Positions 1 through 11,044 of a DNA stretch of 64,000 nt are shown piece by piece. Where the stretch lies: assembly GCF_018342065.1 (NCBI RefSeq), contig NZ_JAFDOE010000001.1:1488001-1552000 (forward strand), written 5' to 3'. The position numbers were made by a program, and so were the translations under genes. Source of the DNA: Citrobacter sp. FP75 (GTDB lineage Bacteria; Pseudomonadota; Gammaproteobacteria; Enterobacterales; Enterobacteriaceae). The notes under the pieces are model-generated. The model did not search any database, was not told where the DNA came from, and saw only the letters and a program-made list of their open reading frames with translations. Every line of letters begins with the position of its first letter. The stretch's first letter is position 1.

Positions 1-136
<136 letters not shown>

Positions 137-143
137 CTACCCC

Positions 144-2198
<2,055 letters not shown>

Positions 2199-3143
2199 AT
2201 GAAGCTTAAGAACACTCTCCTGGCGTCCGCACTTCTTTCTGCGACTGCTTTTTCTGTAAATGCAGCGACAGAATTGACGCCGGAGCAAGCGGCTGCCCTG
2301 AAACCCTATGACCGCATTGTGGTGACCGGTCGTTTTAATGCTATCGGTGATGCGGTTGCCGCCGTATCCCGTCGTGCAGATAAAGACGGCGCAGCCTCCT
2401 TTTATGTTGTTGATACCTCAGATTTTGGCAGCGGCGGTAACTGGCGTGTCGTCGCCGACGTCTATAAAGCCGACGCTGAAAAAGCGGAAGCCAACAAGAA
2501 TCGCGTCATCAACGGCGTTGTAGAATTACCTAAAGATCAGGCCGTTCTGATAGAACCTTTCGATACCGTTACGGTGCAGGGTTTCTACCGCAGTCAGCCT
2601 GAAGTCAATGACGCCATCACCAAAGCAGCGAGAGAGAAAGGGGCTTACTCTTTCTACATCGTCCGTCAGGTTGATGCCAACCAGGGCGGCAACCAGCGTA
2701 TTACCGCGTTTATCTATAAAGAAGATGCGAAAAAACGTGTTGTACAAAGCCCTGACGCAATCCCGGCAGATTCCGATGCCGGACGCGCTGCGTTAGCAGC
2801 CGGTGGCGAAGCCGCTAAGAAAGTTGAAATCCCGGGCGTCGCCACTACCGCATCTCCAAGTGCTGAAGTCGGTCGTTTCTTCGAAACCCAGTCAACCAAA
2901 GGTGGGCGTTACACTGTCACGCTACCGGACGGTACGAAAGTAGAAGAACTGAACAAAGCAACGGCGGCTATGATGGTGCCGTTTGACAGCATCAAGTTCA
3001 CCGGTAACTACGGCAACATGACTGAAGTCTCTTATCAAGTTGCTAAACGCGCCGCGAAAAAAGGCGCGAAGTACTACCACATCACCCGCCAGTGGCAGGA
3101 ACGTGGTAACAACATGACCATCAGTGCCGATCTGTATAAGTAA
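2199..3143 (+). CDS. ydgH: Periplasmic DUF1471 (YhcN-like) protein YdgH
   Basis: A 314-residue protein with a clear signal peptide (MKLKNTLLASALLSATAFSV, cleaved after NAA) and three DUF1471/YhcN-type repeats at about residues 30-105, 115-180 and 245-314. Each repeat contains a valine/phenylalanine strand, an A..A..KGA(Y/K)(S/Y)(F/H)Y(I/V) segment and a closing strand. DUF1471 proteins are small secreted proteins linked to stress and surface properties; the exact role of YdgH is not settled. The three-domain form is typical for YdgH. It is a single gene followed by its own terminator. Confidence 0.93.
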   Translation: MKLKNTLLASALLSATAFSVNAATELTPEQAAALKPYDRIVVTGRFNAIGDAVAAVSRRADKDGAASFYVVDTSDFGSGGNWRVVADVYKADAEKAEANKNRVINGVVELPKDQAVLIEPFDTVTVQGFYRSQPEVNDAITKAAREKGAYSFYIVRQVDANQGGNQRITAFIYKEDAKKRVVQSPDAIPADSDAGRAALAAGGEAAKKVEIPGVATTASPSAEVGRFFETQSTKGGRYTVTLPDGTKVEELNKATAAMMVPFDSIKFTGNYGNMTEVSYQVAKRAAKKGAKYYHITRQWQERGNNMTISADLYK

Positions 3144-3162
3144 GCGGCATTTGTAGTAAAAT

Positions 3163-3192
3163 AAGGCGGCTTTTTGCCGCCTTTCGCTTTTT
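3163..3192 (+). terminator. Intrinsic terminator after ydgH
   Basis: Stem AAGGCGGC / GCCGCCTT with a TTTTT loop, followed by a T-rich run. It lies 20 bases after the ydgH stop. Confidence 0.85.
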
Positions 3193-3329
3193 AAGTCACA
3201 AATTTTTCCGCAACCGTTGCATGCGCTCTCTTCTCTCCGTAAAATCCCGCGCCTTAGTGGCTTTCACCATTTTTATGCGGTTTGCCAAAATAATTATTCT
3301 CTCACTCTCGTTTTTGTCACTGGATACAA

Positions 3330-4712
3330 ATGGAAAAGAAATTGGGTCTGAGCGCACTAACCGCGCTGGTTTTAAGCTCAATGCTCGGCGCGGGTGTTTT
3401 CAGCCTGCCACAAAATATGGCAGCGGTAGCCAGCCCGGCCGCATTACTGATTGGGTGGGCGATTACCGGCGCGGGAATTCTCCTGCTCGCCTTTGCCATG
3501 CTTATCCTGACGCGCATTCGCCCTGAACTGGACGGCGGTATTTTTACCTACGCGCGTGAAGGATTTGGCGAACTGATTGGCTTCTGCTCGGCGTGGGGTT
3601 ACTGGCTATGCGCCGTTATCGCTAACGTTTCTTATCTGGTGATCGTTTTTTCTGCGCTCAGCTTCTTTACCGATACCCCAGAATTGCGGTTATTTGGCGA
3701 CGGAAATACCTGGCAGTCTATCGTTGGGGCATCGGTGCTGCTGTGGGTAGTCCACTTTCTGGTTTTGCGCGGCGTACAGACTGCGGCCAGCATTAATCTG
3801 GTAGCGACGCTGGCGAAATTATTGCCGCTCGGCCTGTTCGTCGTGCTGGCCTTTATGCTATTCAAGCTCGATACCTTTACCCTGGATTTTACCGGCATTG
3901 CGCTGGGTGTTCCGGTCTGGGAACAGGTTAAAAACACCATGCTCATCACGCTGTGGGTATTCATCGGGGTGGAAGGCGCGGTCGTGGTTTCCGCGCGCGC
4001 GCGCAATAAACGCGATGTTGGTCGCGCCACGCTGCTGGCGGTTCTTGCCGCCCTGGGCGTTTATCTGCTGGTTACCCTGCTTTCTCTTGGCGTGGTTGCC
4101 CGCCCGGAACTGGCGGAGATCCGTAACCCGTCAATGGCCGGACTGATGGTCAAAATGATGGGACCTTGGGGGGAAATTATTATTGCGGCAGGCCTGATTG
4201 TTTCCGTCTGCGGCGCTTATTTAAGCTGGACCATTATGGCGGCCGAAGTGCCGTTCCTGGCCTCCACTCACAAAGCATTCCCGCGCATTTTCGCACGTCA
4301 AAATGCGCAAGGTGCGCCATCGGCTTCGCTGTGGCTCACAAACATCTGTGTGCAAGTATGTCTGGTGCTGATCTGGCTCACCGGCTCTGACTACAATACG
4401 TTGCTCACGATTGCCTCTGAGATGATTCTGGTACCGTATTTTCTGGTTGGTGCGTTTTTGCTGAAGATCGCCACCCGTCCGATTCATCAGGCAGTGGGTG
4501 TCGGTGCATGTATTTATGGCTTATGGTTATTATATGCCTCAGGTCCAATGCACCTGTTACTGTCAGTGGTGCTGTATGCGCCAGGGTTGCTGGTTTTCCT
4601 TTACGCCCGAAAAACGCACACGCATGATAACGTACTGAACCGCCAGGAATTGGTATTGATAGGTCTTTTGCTGGTCGCCGCTGTTCCGGCAACCTGGATG
4701 TTGATGGGATAA
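3330..4712 (+). CDS. arcD: APC-family basic amino acid/polyamine antiporter (ArcD/YdgI)
   Basis: A 460-residue integral membrane protein with about 12 hydrophobic segments, co-linear with E. coli YdgI (named ArcD). The first helix carries the APC-superfamily pattern SSMLGAGVFSLPQN near residues 16-29. The family exchanges arginine/ornithine or related cationic amino acids across the inner membrane. No arginine deiminase genes are nearby, so the true substrate here is uncertain. folM follows after 37 bases and may be co-transcribed. No strong ribosome-binding site precedes the ATG. Confidence 0.9.
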   Translation: MEKKLGLSALTALVLSSMLGAGVFSLPQNMAAVASPAALLIGWAITGAGILLLAFAMLILTRIRPELDGGIFTYAREGFGELIGFCSAWGYWLCAVIANVSYLVIVFSALSFFTDTPELRLFGDGNTWQSIVGASVLLWVVHFLVLRGVQTAASINLVATLAKLLPLGLFVVLAFMLFKLDTFTLDFTGIALGVPVWEQVKNTMLITLWVFIGVEGAVVVSARARNKRDVGRATLLAVLAALGVYLLVTLLSLGVVARPELAEIRNPSMAGLMVKMMGPWGEIIIAAGLIVSVCGAYLSWTIMAAEVPFLASTHKAFPRIFARQNAQGAPSASLWLTNICVQVCLVLIWLTGSDYNTLLTIASEMILVPYFLVGAFLLKIATRPIHQAVGVGACIYGLWLLYASGPMHLLLSVVLYAPGLLVFLYARKTHTHDNVLNRQELVLIGLLLVAAVPATWMLMG

Positions 4713-4749
4713 ACGTCATACCCATCGTTTGCTGCTAATGGAGATTACG

Positions 4750-5472
4750 ATGGGTAAAAACCCCCCTTTGCCAATACTTATCACCGGCGCAGGCCGTCGC
4801 ATCGGCCTCGCTATCGCATGGCATTTTCTGAATCAAAAACAGCCGGTAATTGTCAGCTATCGAACACATTACCCGTCGATTGATAGTCTGCAAGGAGCGG
4901 GAGCGGTGTGCATCCAGGCCGATTTTTCGACCGACGCCGGCGTACTGGCCTTTGCCGACGACGTAAAAAACCGGACGGATGGATTACGCGCTATCGTGCA
5001 TAATGCCAGCGCCTGGGTAGCAGAAAAGCCCGGTGCGCACCTGTCTGACGTGCTGTCCAGCATGATGCAAATCCATGTCAACACGCCCTACCTGCTCAAC
5101 CATGCGCTGGAAAGCCTGCTTCGCGGTCACGGCCACGCAGCGAGCGACATCATCCATTTTACGGATTACGTCGTCGAGCGCGGTAGCGACAAGCATATTG
5201 CTTATGCGGCCAGTAAAGCGGCGCTGGACAACATGACCCGCTCATTTGCACGTAAACTGGCGCCGGAAGTCAAAGTCAACGCCATCGCCCCGTCGCTGAT
5301 CCTGTTTAACGAAAGTGACGACGCCGAATATCGCCAGCAGGCGCTTAACAAATCGCTGATGAAAACCGCGCCTGGCGAGAAAGAGGTCATTGATTTAATA
5401 GATTATCTGTTGACCAGCTGTTTTGTCACCGGTCGCAGTTTTGCCGTGGATGGCGGCCGCCACCTGCGTTAG
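4750..5472 (+). CDS. folM: Dihydromonapterin/dihydrofolate reductase FolM
   Basis: A 240-residue short-chain dehydrogenase. The N-terminal GAGRRIGLAIAW is the NADPH-binding loop and YAASKAALDNM near residue 155 holds the catalytic Tyr-x3-Lys pair. FolM reduces dihydromonapterin, giving tetrahydromonapterin, and has weak dihydrofolate reductase activity. The ATG that gives MGKNPPLPILITG was chosen over an in-frame start seven codons upstream because it matches the family. The stop codon overlaps that of convergent ydgC. Confidence 0.95.
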   Translation: MGKNPPLPILITGAGRRIGLAIAWHFLNQKQPVIVSYRTHYPSIDSLQGAGAVCIQADFSTDAGVLAFADDVKNRTDGLRAIVHNASAWVAEKPGAHLSDVLSSMMQIHVNTPYLLNHALESLLRGHGHAASDIIHFTDYVVERGSDKHIAYAASKAALDNMTRSFARKLAPEVKVNAIAPSLILFNESDDAEYRQQALNKSLMKTAPGEKEVIDLIDYLLTSCFVTGRSFAVDGGRHLR

Positions 5473-5804
5473 TGCAGTTTTACCCAACAGATAATCAGCA
5501 GCCACGCGCTCAGGCCCCAGCACACCACCGATCCGCCGAGCGCGACGGGCAGGCGCATAAATCCGGTGAAATACCACAGTGAAACAAGGTAGATAAAATA
5601 GGGAATAATCGACCACATACTGAAGACTATTGTGGTGCGTAATGCGTCGATCCCACGCTCGCTGGCCACGATATAGTGAGCGATCAGCGCAAATGTCGGG
5701 AACAGCGGAATTAACCCGGCAATATAGTAATTCTTTGTTTTAGCCAGCACACCAATCAGAACCACTACCAGCGCACCCAGCGCCGCTTTTATAACGAGCC
5801 CCAT
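5469..5804 (-). CDS. ydgC: Small inner-membrane protein YdgC (GlpM family)
   Basis: A 111-residue, very hydrophobic protein with four membrane segments, matching YdgC along its whole length; its family relates to GlpM of Pseudomonas. Function is unknown. The second of two adjacent ATGs is used because it fits the family start and sits better behind the AAGGCAGG ribosome-binding stretch. The gene converges on folM with stop codons overlapping in 5469-5472. Confidence 0.92.
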   Translation of the reverse strand: MGLVIKAALGALVVVLIGVLAKTKNYYIAGLIPLFPTFALIAHYIVASERGIDALRTTIVFSMWSIIPYFIYLVSLWYFTGFMRLPVALGGSVVCWGLSAWLLIICWVKLH

Positions 5805-5858
5805 CATCCTGCCTTAACACATCGATAACATCAGCCTCTAGCATAACGGAAGCGTTGT

Positions 5859-5875
5859 TGTTTAGAAAAGATTAA
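5859..5875 (+). promoter_or_regulatory. Candidate PhoP box upstream of rstA
   Basis: TGTTTA-GAAAA-GATTAA fits the PhoP direct-repeat pattern (G/T)GTTTA-N5-(G/T)GTTTA with small deviations in the second half. It lies about 55 bases before rstA. In E. coli rstA is a known PhoP-activated gene with a box of this form, so low magnesium probably induces rstA here too. Confidence 0.6.
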
Positions 5876-5930
5876 TGGAAGGAAAAACGAGGTCGGTGTA
5901 TGTTGGCGCTTTATATTCAAAATGAATGAT

Positions 5931-6665
5931 ATGAACACCATCGTATTTGTTGAAGATGATCCTGAAGTCGGCTCGCTGATTGCCGCCTACCTTGCCCGGC
6001 ACGATATCGAGGTTATCCTCGAACCGCGTGGCGATTTGGCCGAAGAGAAGATCCTGCACGTTCAACCCGACCTGGTGTTGTTAGACATAATGCTGCCGGG
6101 CAAAGACGGTATGACCATCTGCCGCGATTTACGCGGACGCTGGCAGGGTCCGATTGTTCTGCTGACGTCTCTCGACAGCGATATGAACCATATTCTTGCG
6201 CTCGAGATGGGCGCCTGTGATTACATTTTAAAAACCACCCCCCCGGCAGTTCTGCTGGCCCGCCTGCGCCTGCATTTACGCCAGAATGAGCATTCGACTC
6301 AGTCGAAAGGTATTCAGACGGCGACCCTAACGCCGCATACCACGCTGCGCTTTGGTACGCTGACTATCGACCCGACCAATCGTTCCGTACTGCTTGCGGG
6401 TGAACCGGTCTCTCTGTCTACCGCTGATTTCGAACTGCTGTGGGAACTTGCAACCCATGCAGGGCACATTATGGATCGCGATGCGTTACTGAAAAATCTG
6501 CGCGGCGTGAGCTATGACGGACTGGACCGCAGCGTTGATGTGGCGATTTCCCGTCTGCGTAAAAAATTGCTGGATAACGCCACGGAACCGTACCGCATCA
6601 AGACCATCCGTAATAAAGGTTATCTGTTTGCCCCTCACGCCTGGGATGACGAACCGCGCAAATAA
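5931..6665 (+). CDS. rstA: Two-component response regulator RstA
   Basis: A 244-residue OmpR/PhoB-type regulator. The receiver domain covers residues 1-115, with acidic pocket E8/D9/D10, phospho-acceptor D52 (VLLDIMLPGKDG) and the conserved lysine in ILKTTPP. The C-terminal winged-helix DNA-binding domain spans about 140-235. RstA is phosphorylated by RstB and belongs to the PhoP regulon. An in-frame ATG three codons upstream (5922) is possible; MNTIVFVEDD matches the family start. Unlike E. coli, its kinase gene is not adjacent but 4.8 kb downstream. Confidence 0.96.
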   Translation: MNTIVFVEDDPEVGSLIAAYLARHDIEVILEPRGDLAEEKILHVQPDLVLLDIMLPGKDGMTICRDLRGRWQGPIVLLTSLDSDMNHILALEMGACDYILKTTPPAVLLARLRLHLRQNEHSTQSKGIQTATLTPHTTLRFGTLTIDPTNRSVLLAGEPVSLSTADFELLWELATHAGHIMDRDALLKNLRGVSYDGLDRSVDVAISRLRKKLLDNATEPYRIKTIRNKGYLFAPHAWDDEPRK

Positions 6666-6673
6666 CTGCGACT

Positions 6674-6693
6674 GGCTGGTTATTTGACCAGCC
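6674..6693 (+). terminator. Hairpin after rstA
   Basis: Perfect 7-bp stem GGCTGGT / ACCAGCC with a six-base loop, 9 bases after the rstA stop. There is no good T-run behind it, so it may protect the RNA end or act with other signals rather than being a strong terminator. Confidence 0.4.
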
Positions 6694-6908
6694 GAATAAA
6701 CTATAAACGTTACACTGTCACGTAAATTGTTTACAGGATAAGCATAAAGACCTTGCCCAAGGTTGATCCACACTTTTTGTGTGGCTGCCTGGTTCCCCTC
6801 TCCCTATAATCCGTCCCGGTCCTGAGTCCTGATGGCACGCAGGTTTATTTCAGATAATTACATCTCTTTCCGGCATTTCAGGTGCTGAATGAGGCAAGAG
6901 GCTACAAT

Positions 6909-8261
6909 ATGTTCGTTACTACCGCGTATATCGCGTTATTTTTGGTTTGTTCATGGGCAATATTCAGAATCGACCAAAAAAGTCACTCCCTTTCCAAAAG
7001 CGTCTTTATTGCCATTTTTATCGGTGCCGTTATTGGCTTATCACTTCATTTTATTGCTGCCGACAACAGTAAAACGGTTATCGACTGGTATAACATCATC
7101 GGTAACGGTTATGTAAATTTACTTAAACTGGTTGCAGTTCCGCTGATATTTATCTCTATTCTCTCGGCGATAAATAAGCTCGAAAACAGCGCCGGCATAG
7201 GAAAAATGTCGCTCACCATCGTGGGATGTATGCTCTGTCTGGTGATGATTGCCGGGTTTGTTGGTCTGTTGACCGCCCACATTTTAGGCCTGGACGCCAG
7301 CGCCTTTGGTCATATGCAATCCACGCTAACGGCTGATGATGTGAGTAAAACAGCGGCCGTTTCACTGCCTAAACTGGTCACCTCTCTGATCCCCACCAAT
7401 ATCTTCCTCGATCTTACCGGGGCCAGAAGCGTTTCTGTTATCGGTATTGTAATCTTCACTCTGCTCGCCGGAGTGGCACTATTAAAAGTGAAACAAGATG
7501 CGCCACAAGAAGGTGAAAAATTAAGCGCAGGCATTAACGCCATCCAGATTTGGGTGATGAAAATGGTGCGCATCGTTATTGCCCTCACCCCCTATGGCGT
7601 GATGGCATTAATGGCTGGCGTATTTTCCGCGTACAGGTTTGAACAATTTGCCAGCCTGTTAGGCTTTATTGCCGCCTGCTACATTGCCGTGCTGATGATG
7701 TTTATCGTGCATGCGCTGATTCTGCTGCTGAGTGGAAACAACCCCGTTCACTATTTTAAAACCGTATGGCCGGTTTTAACCTTTGCGTTTGTTTCACGCA
7801 GCAGCGCGGCCTCTATTCCACTGGCTATTACCGCGCAAGAAAAATTTGGCGTACAAAATACCATAGCGAATATCGCAGCCTCATTTGGTTCCAGTATGGG
7901 TCAGAATGGCTGCGCCGGGATTTACCCTGCCATTATGGTTGCGATGATTGCGCCAACGATGGGCATTGACCCACTGTCAGTGCACTTTTTGCTCGCGATG
8001 CTACCGGCGATTGCGCTGGGGTCGATTGGGGTGGCGGGCGTCGGAGGCGGCGGAACATTTGCCGCACTGATCGTGCTTTCAACGCTGAACTTCCCGGTCG
8101 CTCTGGTGGGGATTTTTATTGCCATTGAGCCGATTGTCGATATGGCGAGGACCGCATTAAACGTAAACGGGTCGATGATGTCGGGCGTGCTGGCTAACCG
8201 AATTTTGCATAAAGAAACAGTCGGACAGCCACAAGCAACGCAAGTCAGCGAAGCTGATTAA
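6909..8261 (+). CDS. TcyP-like L-cystine (dicarboxylate/amino acid:cation) symporter
   Basis: A 450-residue membrane protein of the DAACS family, close to TcyP (YdjN). It shares the conserved stretch VWPVLTFAFVSRSSAASIPL, the ASFGSSMGQNGCAG loop and the GVAGVGGGGTFAALIV hairpin, which form the transport core. The TcyP family imports L-cystine and related sulfur compounds with cations. The start at 6909 has an AGAGG ribosome-binding site; an ATG nine codons upstream lacks one. It occupies the position where E. coli has rstB. It is probably a paralogue of the ydjN gene expected elsewhere; the substrate is inferred. Confidence 0.85.
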   Translation: MFVTTAYIALFLVCSWAIFRIDQKSHSLSKSVFIAIFIGAVIGLSLHFIAADNSKTVIDWYNIIGNGYVNLLKLVAVPLIFISILSAINKLENSAGIGKMSLTIVGCMLCLVMIAGFVGLLTAHILGLDASAFGHMQSTLTADDVSKTAAVSLPKLVTSLIPTNIFLDLTGARSVSVIGIVIFTLLAGVALLKVKQDAPQEGEKLSAGINAIQIWVMKMVRIVIALTPYGVMALMAGVFSAYRFEQFASLLGFIAACYIAVLMMFIVHALILLLSGNNPVHYFKTVWPVLTFAFVSRSSAASIPLAITAQEKFGVQNTIANIAASFGSSMGQNGCAGIYPAIMVAMIAPTMGIDPLSVHFLLAMLPAIALGSIGVAGVGGGGTFAALIVLSTLNFPVALVGIFIAIEPIVDMARTALNVNGSMMSGVLANRILHKETVGQPQATQVSEAD

Positions 8262-8285
8262 CCGCTGAGAACGATGTCAGATAAC

Positions 8286-8313
8286 AGCCTTCCTGCCAAA
8301 GGAAGGCTTTTTT
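8286..8313 (+). terminator. Intrinsic terminator after the TcyP-like gene
   Basis: 9-bp stem AGCCTTCCT / AGGAAGGCT, loop GCCAA and a six-T run. It ends 3 bases before the stop of the convergent nickel transporter gene. Confidence 0.9.
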
Positions 8314-8316
8314 ATG

Positions 8317-9345
8317 CTAGCTGAGCGTTAATCCATCGTAGTTTTTCCAGCGATAATTCAGCGCGGAGAGGATCCAGCAGGAGAGAAATACGGCAATAAT
8401 CATAAATCCGACATTGCCCATGTGATCGCTCAAATTGCTCACCGTATCCCACATTCCCCCCTGAAGTGAAAACGCATCTGACAGCAATCCCAGCGCTTCC
8501 AGTCCGCCAATAAATACCGCCACAATCACCGAGGTTCCGGTAATGGTCATATTGTAATACAACTTACGCTGCGGTTTATTAAAGGCCCAGCCGTAAGCCT
8601 CGACCATCAGAATACTGTCAAGGCAATCAATCAGCGCCATACCGCAGGTAAACAGCGCCGGGAACACCAGAATGGACCAGATGGACATTCCACTGGACGC
8701 ACCTGAGGCAGAAATGCCTAACAGCGAAATTTCCGTGGCAGTATCAAAACCCAGTCCAAACAAAAAACCGACAAAATACATATGCCAGTCTTTTCCCACC
8801 AGCCTGAAGGCCGAGCGGAATAACCAGTTCAAAGGACCTGAAACCGTGACCGCTTCCGTGATTCCGTCGTAGGTGCCCGTGCGTTTCAGTTGGCGGAATG
8901 CTTTCCACACCTGAATGAAGATGATCAAATTGATGGTCGCCAGAATAAGCAAGAACGCAGCGGAGACGAACGTACCAATCACGCTCCCAACATTCTGAAA
9001 CCACGTCATATGATGTTTAAACACGCTGGTGGTAAGGGCGATGCCAATACTTGCCAGAACCACTATTGTGGAGTGCCCTAGCGAAAACCACGCTCCCGTA
9101 GTCAATGCGCGCTTTTTCTGCTGCATCAGTTTACGCGTCGCGCTGTCGATGGCGGCGATATGATCGGCATCCACGGCGTGGCGCAAACCGTAACACCAGG
9201 CGACAAGGCACAGAGCCAGAAGCGAGGTGTGCTGGCTGAATGCTGTGAAAGCCCACAACCATGCCACAATATTTGCGCCAACCAAAAACGCCACCAGCAG
9301 CATAATATCCGGGCGCTTTTTACATACTGAAAACAACGGATTCAT
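8317..9345 (-). CDS. NixA/HoxN-family nickel/cobalt transporter
   Basis: A 342-residue protein with about eight membrane helices. It carries the NiCoT signature RHAVDADHIAAID at residues 55-67 (HX4DH), the LGHSTIV motif at about 89-95 and LGFDTATE near 199. These motifs bind and select Ni2+/Co2+ in HoxN, NixA and NhlF. It would import trace nickel or cobalt for enzymes such as hydrogenase, urease or cobalamin enzymes; the sequence does not tell which metal is preferred. No NikR-type operator was seen upstream. It is encoded opposite to rstA/rstB, behind the APH-like gene. Confidence 0.92.
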   Translation of the reverse strand: MNPLFSVCKKRPDIMLLVAFLVGANIVAWLWAFTAFSQHTSLLALCLVAWCYGLRHAVDADHIAAIDSATRKLMQQKKRALTTGAWFSLGHSTIVVLASIGIALTTSVFKHHMTWFQNVGSVIGTFVSAAFLLILATINLIIFIQVWKAFRQLKRTGTYDGITEAVTVSGPLNWLFRSAFRLVGKDWHMYFVGFLFGLGFDTATEISLLGISASGASSGMSIWSILVFPALFTCGMALIDCLDSILMVEAYGWAFNKPQRKLYYNMTITGTSVIVAVFIGGLEALGLLSDAFSLQGGMWDTVSNLSDHMGNVGFMIIAVFLSCWILSALNYRWKNYDGLTLS

Positions 9346-9399
9346 TGTTTTCGGCCCATTAACTTTTTAATAAAAAACACAACGTAACCTGCCATTTGC

Positions 9400-9413
9400 T
9401 GATTGGTGAATCA
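9400..9413. repeat. Short inverted repeat upstream of the nickel transporter gene
   Basis: TGATT-GGTG-AATCA, 55 bases before the transporter start. It could be an operator, but at this size it may also be chance. Confidence 0.25.
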
Positions 9414-9467
9414 AATATTTATCAGCCTAATGATAACGTTTTAGAATTACTAACCCAGTGTCGTAGA

Positions 9468-10298
9468 TCAAAGTTGCAGAGATCCTGAGGCCAGTTCGGT
9501 GAGCGCGAGTTCCGCCACGCGCAGGGTTATTTCTGCGTTGCCCCCTTCTTGCAGAAACCACGCTGAAGAGAGACCACACCAGGCCGCAATCCACAGCAGA
9601 AGACGCTCGCGTTCAAGCCCGGCTGCCTCTGAGACGATGCTGACGCGTTGGGTGAATCGCTGTGAGTCAATAGCGACAGCAAAACGTGGGTCAGCAAGAT
9701 CGGGATTGGTGAAAATATTGGCGTAATCAAACCCGCGTTCACCAATGAGCCCTTTAGGGTCGATGGCAAGCCATCCCGACTGACCAAAATCAAGCACATT
9801 ACCGTGGTGTAAATCGCCGTGCAGTACCGCGACATCTTGCGGGCAGGAGAGCAGCACTTTGGCTGCCCGCGCGCAACGTAGCATGATCCCTCCATGAATG
9901 TGTGCTGCCGGTGCAAGATCGCGAAACCAGTGTTCAAGGGGCGTGAGTACAGGTGTTAAGGCACTCGGCGCAACATGGAGTTGACGGGCAGTATGGCAAA
10001 TGATGCGGCAGGCCTGCTCATCCTGGCCCGCCCGGGACATGTCTGCCAGCGATTGCGTTCCGGTGGCCCGTTCTAAAAGTAACGCCCCTTCCTCATGGGC
10101 CAGCACCTTCGCCGCCCCTTCTCCATCCCACCAGACCATTAGCCCACTGCCGGTTCGTTCGCTTGCATCATCGGTGATCTTGAGTATCGCTTTCTGACCA
10201 CCGTTAATTGTCGTCACGGGTAACAGCTGCGAGGTATGGGTAACGATCGCAACACCATCCGGGATAAGGCCCCATCGGCTGAGCCAGGTACTGAACAT
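9468..10298 (-). CDS. APH(6)/hydroxyurea-kinase family phosphotransferase
   Basis: A 276-residue kinase-like protein of the aminoglycoside/hydroxyurea kinase family (the StrA/StrB-type APH(6) fold). The catalytic loop HGDLHHGN is at residues 160-167 with D162 as base, and the magnesium-binding IDPKG is at 179-183. A WWDGEGAAKVL segment near 56-66 resembles the same region in streptomycin 6-kinases, and K40 is the likely ATP-binding lysine. Family members phosphorylate streptomycin or hydroxyurea, but many chromosomal relatives have no known resistance role. The gene stands 122 bases upstream of the nickel transporter in the same direction. Base composition does not look foreign by eye. Confidence 0.85.
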   Translation of the reverse strand: MFSTWLSRWGLIPDGVAIVTHTSQLLPVTTINGGQKAILKITDDASERTGSGLMVWWDGEGAAKVLAHEEGALLLERATGTQSLADMSRAGQDEQACRIICHTARQLHVAPSALTPVLTPLEHWFRDLAPAAHIHGGIMLRCARAAKVLLSCPQDVAVLHGDLHHGNVLDFGQSGWLAIDPKGLIGERGFDYANIFTNPDLADPRFAVAIDSQRFTQRVSIVSEAAGLERERLLLWIAAWCGLSSAWFLQEGGNAEITLRVAELALTELASGSLQL

Positions 10299-10591
10299 AT
10301 GCTTTCCAAAGTATTGCCCATCATGGTCAGTCTGTGTTCACTGCCATCGGGAACGTTTTACGAAATTTTTGCAGCATTATAGCGATGACAGTTCAGGTCC
10401 ACACCTACACCTGTACAGAATTTTATGCTAGTTTCAAAAATACAACCTTCGAGAAATGACCAAACCGGTGGTTAGAAAACAGATCGTTTGTCCTGTTTTA
10501 CACAGAGATACATCATGAAATGCAGAATAAAATAAAAATCATATAAGCGATAAAAACAGGGAGCGCTGAATTCTCGCCCCCTGCACCGTTT
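10299..10591. other. Intergenic region between APH-like and SnoaL-like genes
   Basis: 293 bases, AT-rich, with no convincing ORF or strong hairpin. It should contain the promoter of the APH-like gene near 10320-10450 and the 3' end of the neighbouring transcript. Confidence 0.4.
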
Positions 10592-11044
10592 TTACCCCTC
10601 AGGCATAGCCGAAGAATGATGGGTAGAAATTTTCCACTCTTTACCATCCCATGCGTAAGTGAAAGTATATCGCGCTGAAACGGTGGATTTATCCGCGAAG
10701 GTAAATGTGTAAGTACCGGTATCTATCGCCTTGTTGCAACCCAGTCGAATGGTGCGAGTGTCAATTTTCCCTGTAGGTTTCTTCGCCAAAAAATGCTCGA
10801 AATAATCAACCCGCTCAGCATCCGTTAAACGGGCTTTATTGGATACCGTGGGCAGTAGCACCGCATCGCTAAGATAATTTTCCGAAACCGTCTTCGCGTT
10901 GCCCGTTTTCAACGTCGCGTTCCACTTATCAAACAGCGCTTCGATTTGAGCGTTATCGACCTTCACGCAATCTGGTGCCGACGCAGCAATAGCAGGACCA
11001 GACAGAAGGGTAAGTGAAGCAATAAGACCAAATATTTTCTTCAT
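10592..11044 (-). CDS. Secreted SgcJ/EcaC-family (SnoaL-like, DUF4440) protein
   Basis: A 150-residue protein with a signal peptide (MKKIFGLIASLTLLSGPAIA, cleaved near AIAA-SAP) and a mature SnoaL-like domain. The domain has IEALFDKWNATLKTGNAKTV early, YTFTFADKSTVSARYTFTY in the beta sheet and WKISTHHSS at the end. Members of this family are named SgcJ/EcaC oxidoreductases in databases, but no enzymatic activity can be inferred. The start at 11044 is preferred because GGA lies nine bases upstream; frames extending further would bury the signal peptide. It lies directly upstream of rstB in opposite orientation. Confidence 0.8.
   Translation of the reverse strand: MKKIFGLIASLTLLSGPAIAASAPDCVKVDNAQIEALFDKWNATLKTGNAKTVSENYLSDAVLLPTVSNKARLTDAERVDYFEHFLAKKPTGKIDTRTIRLGCNKAIDTGTYTFTFADKSTVSARYTFTYAWDGKEWKISTHHSSAMPEG

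Noticed and set aside
9346..9467. NikR operator (GTATGA-N16-TCATAC) before the nickel transporter gene
   Set aside because: Searched by eye; no pair of half-sites with the right spacing.
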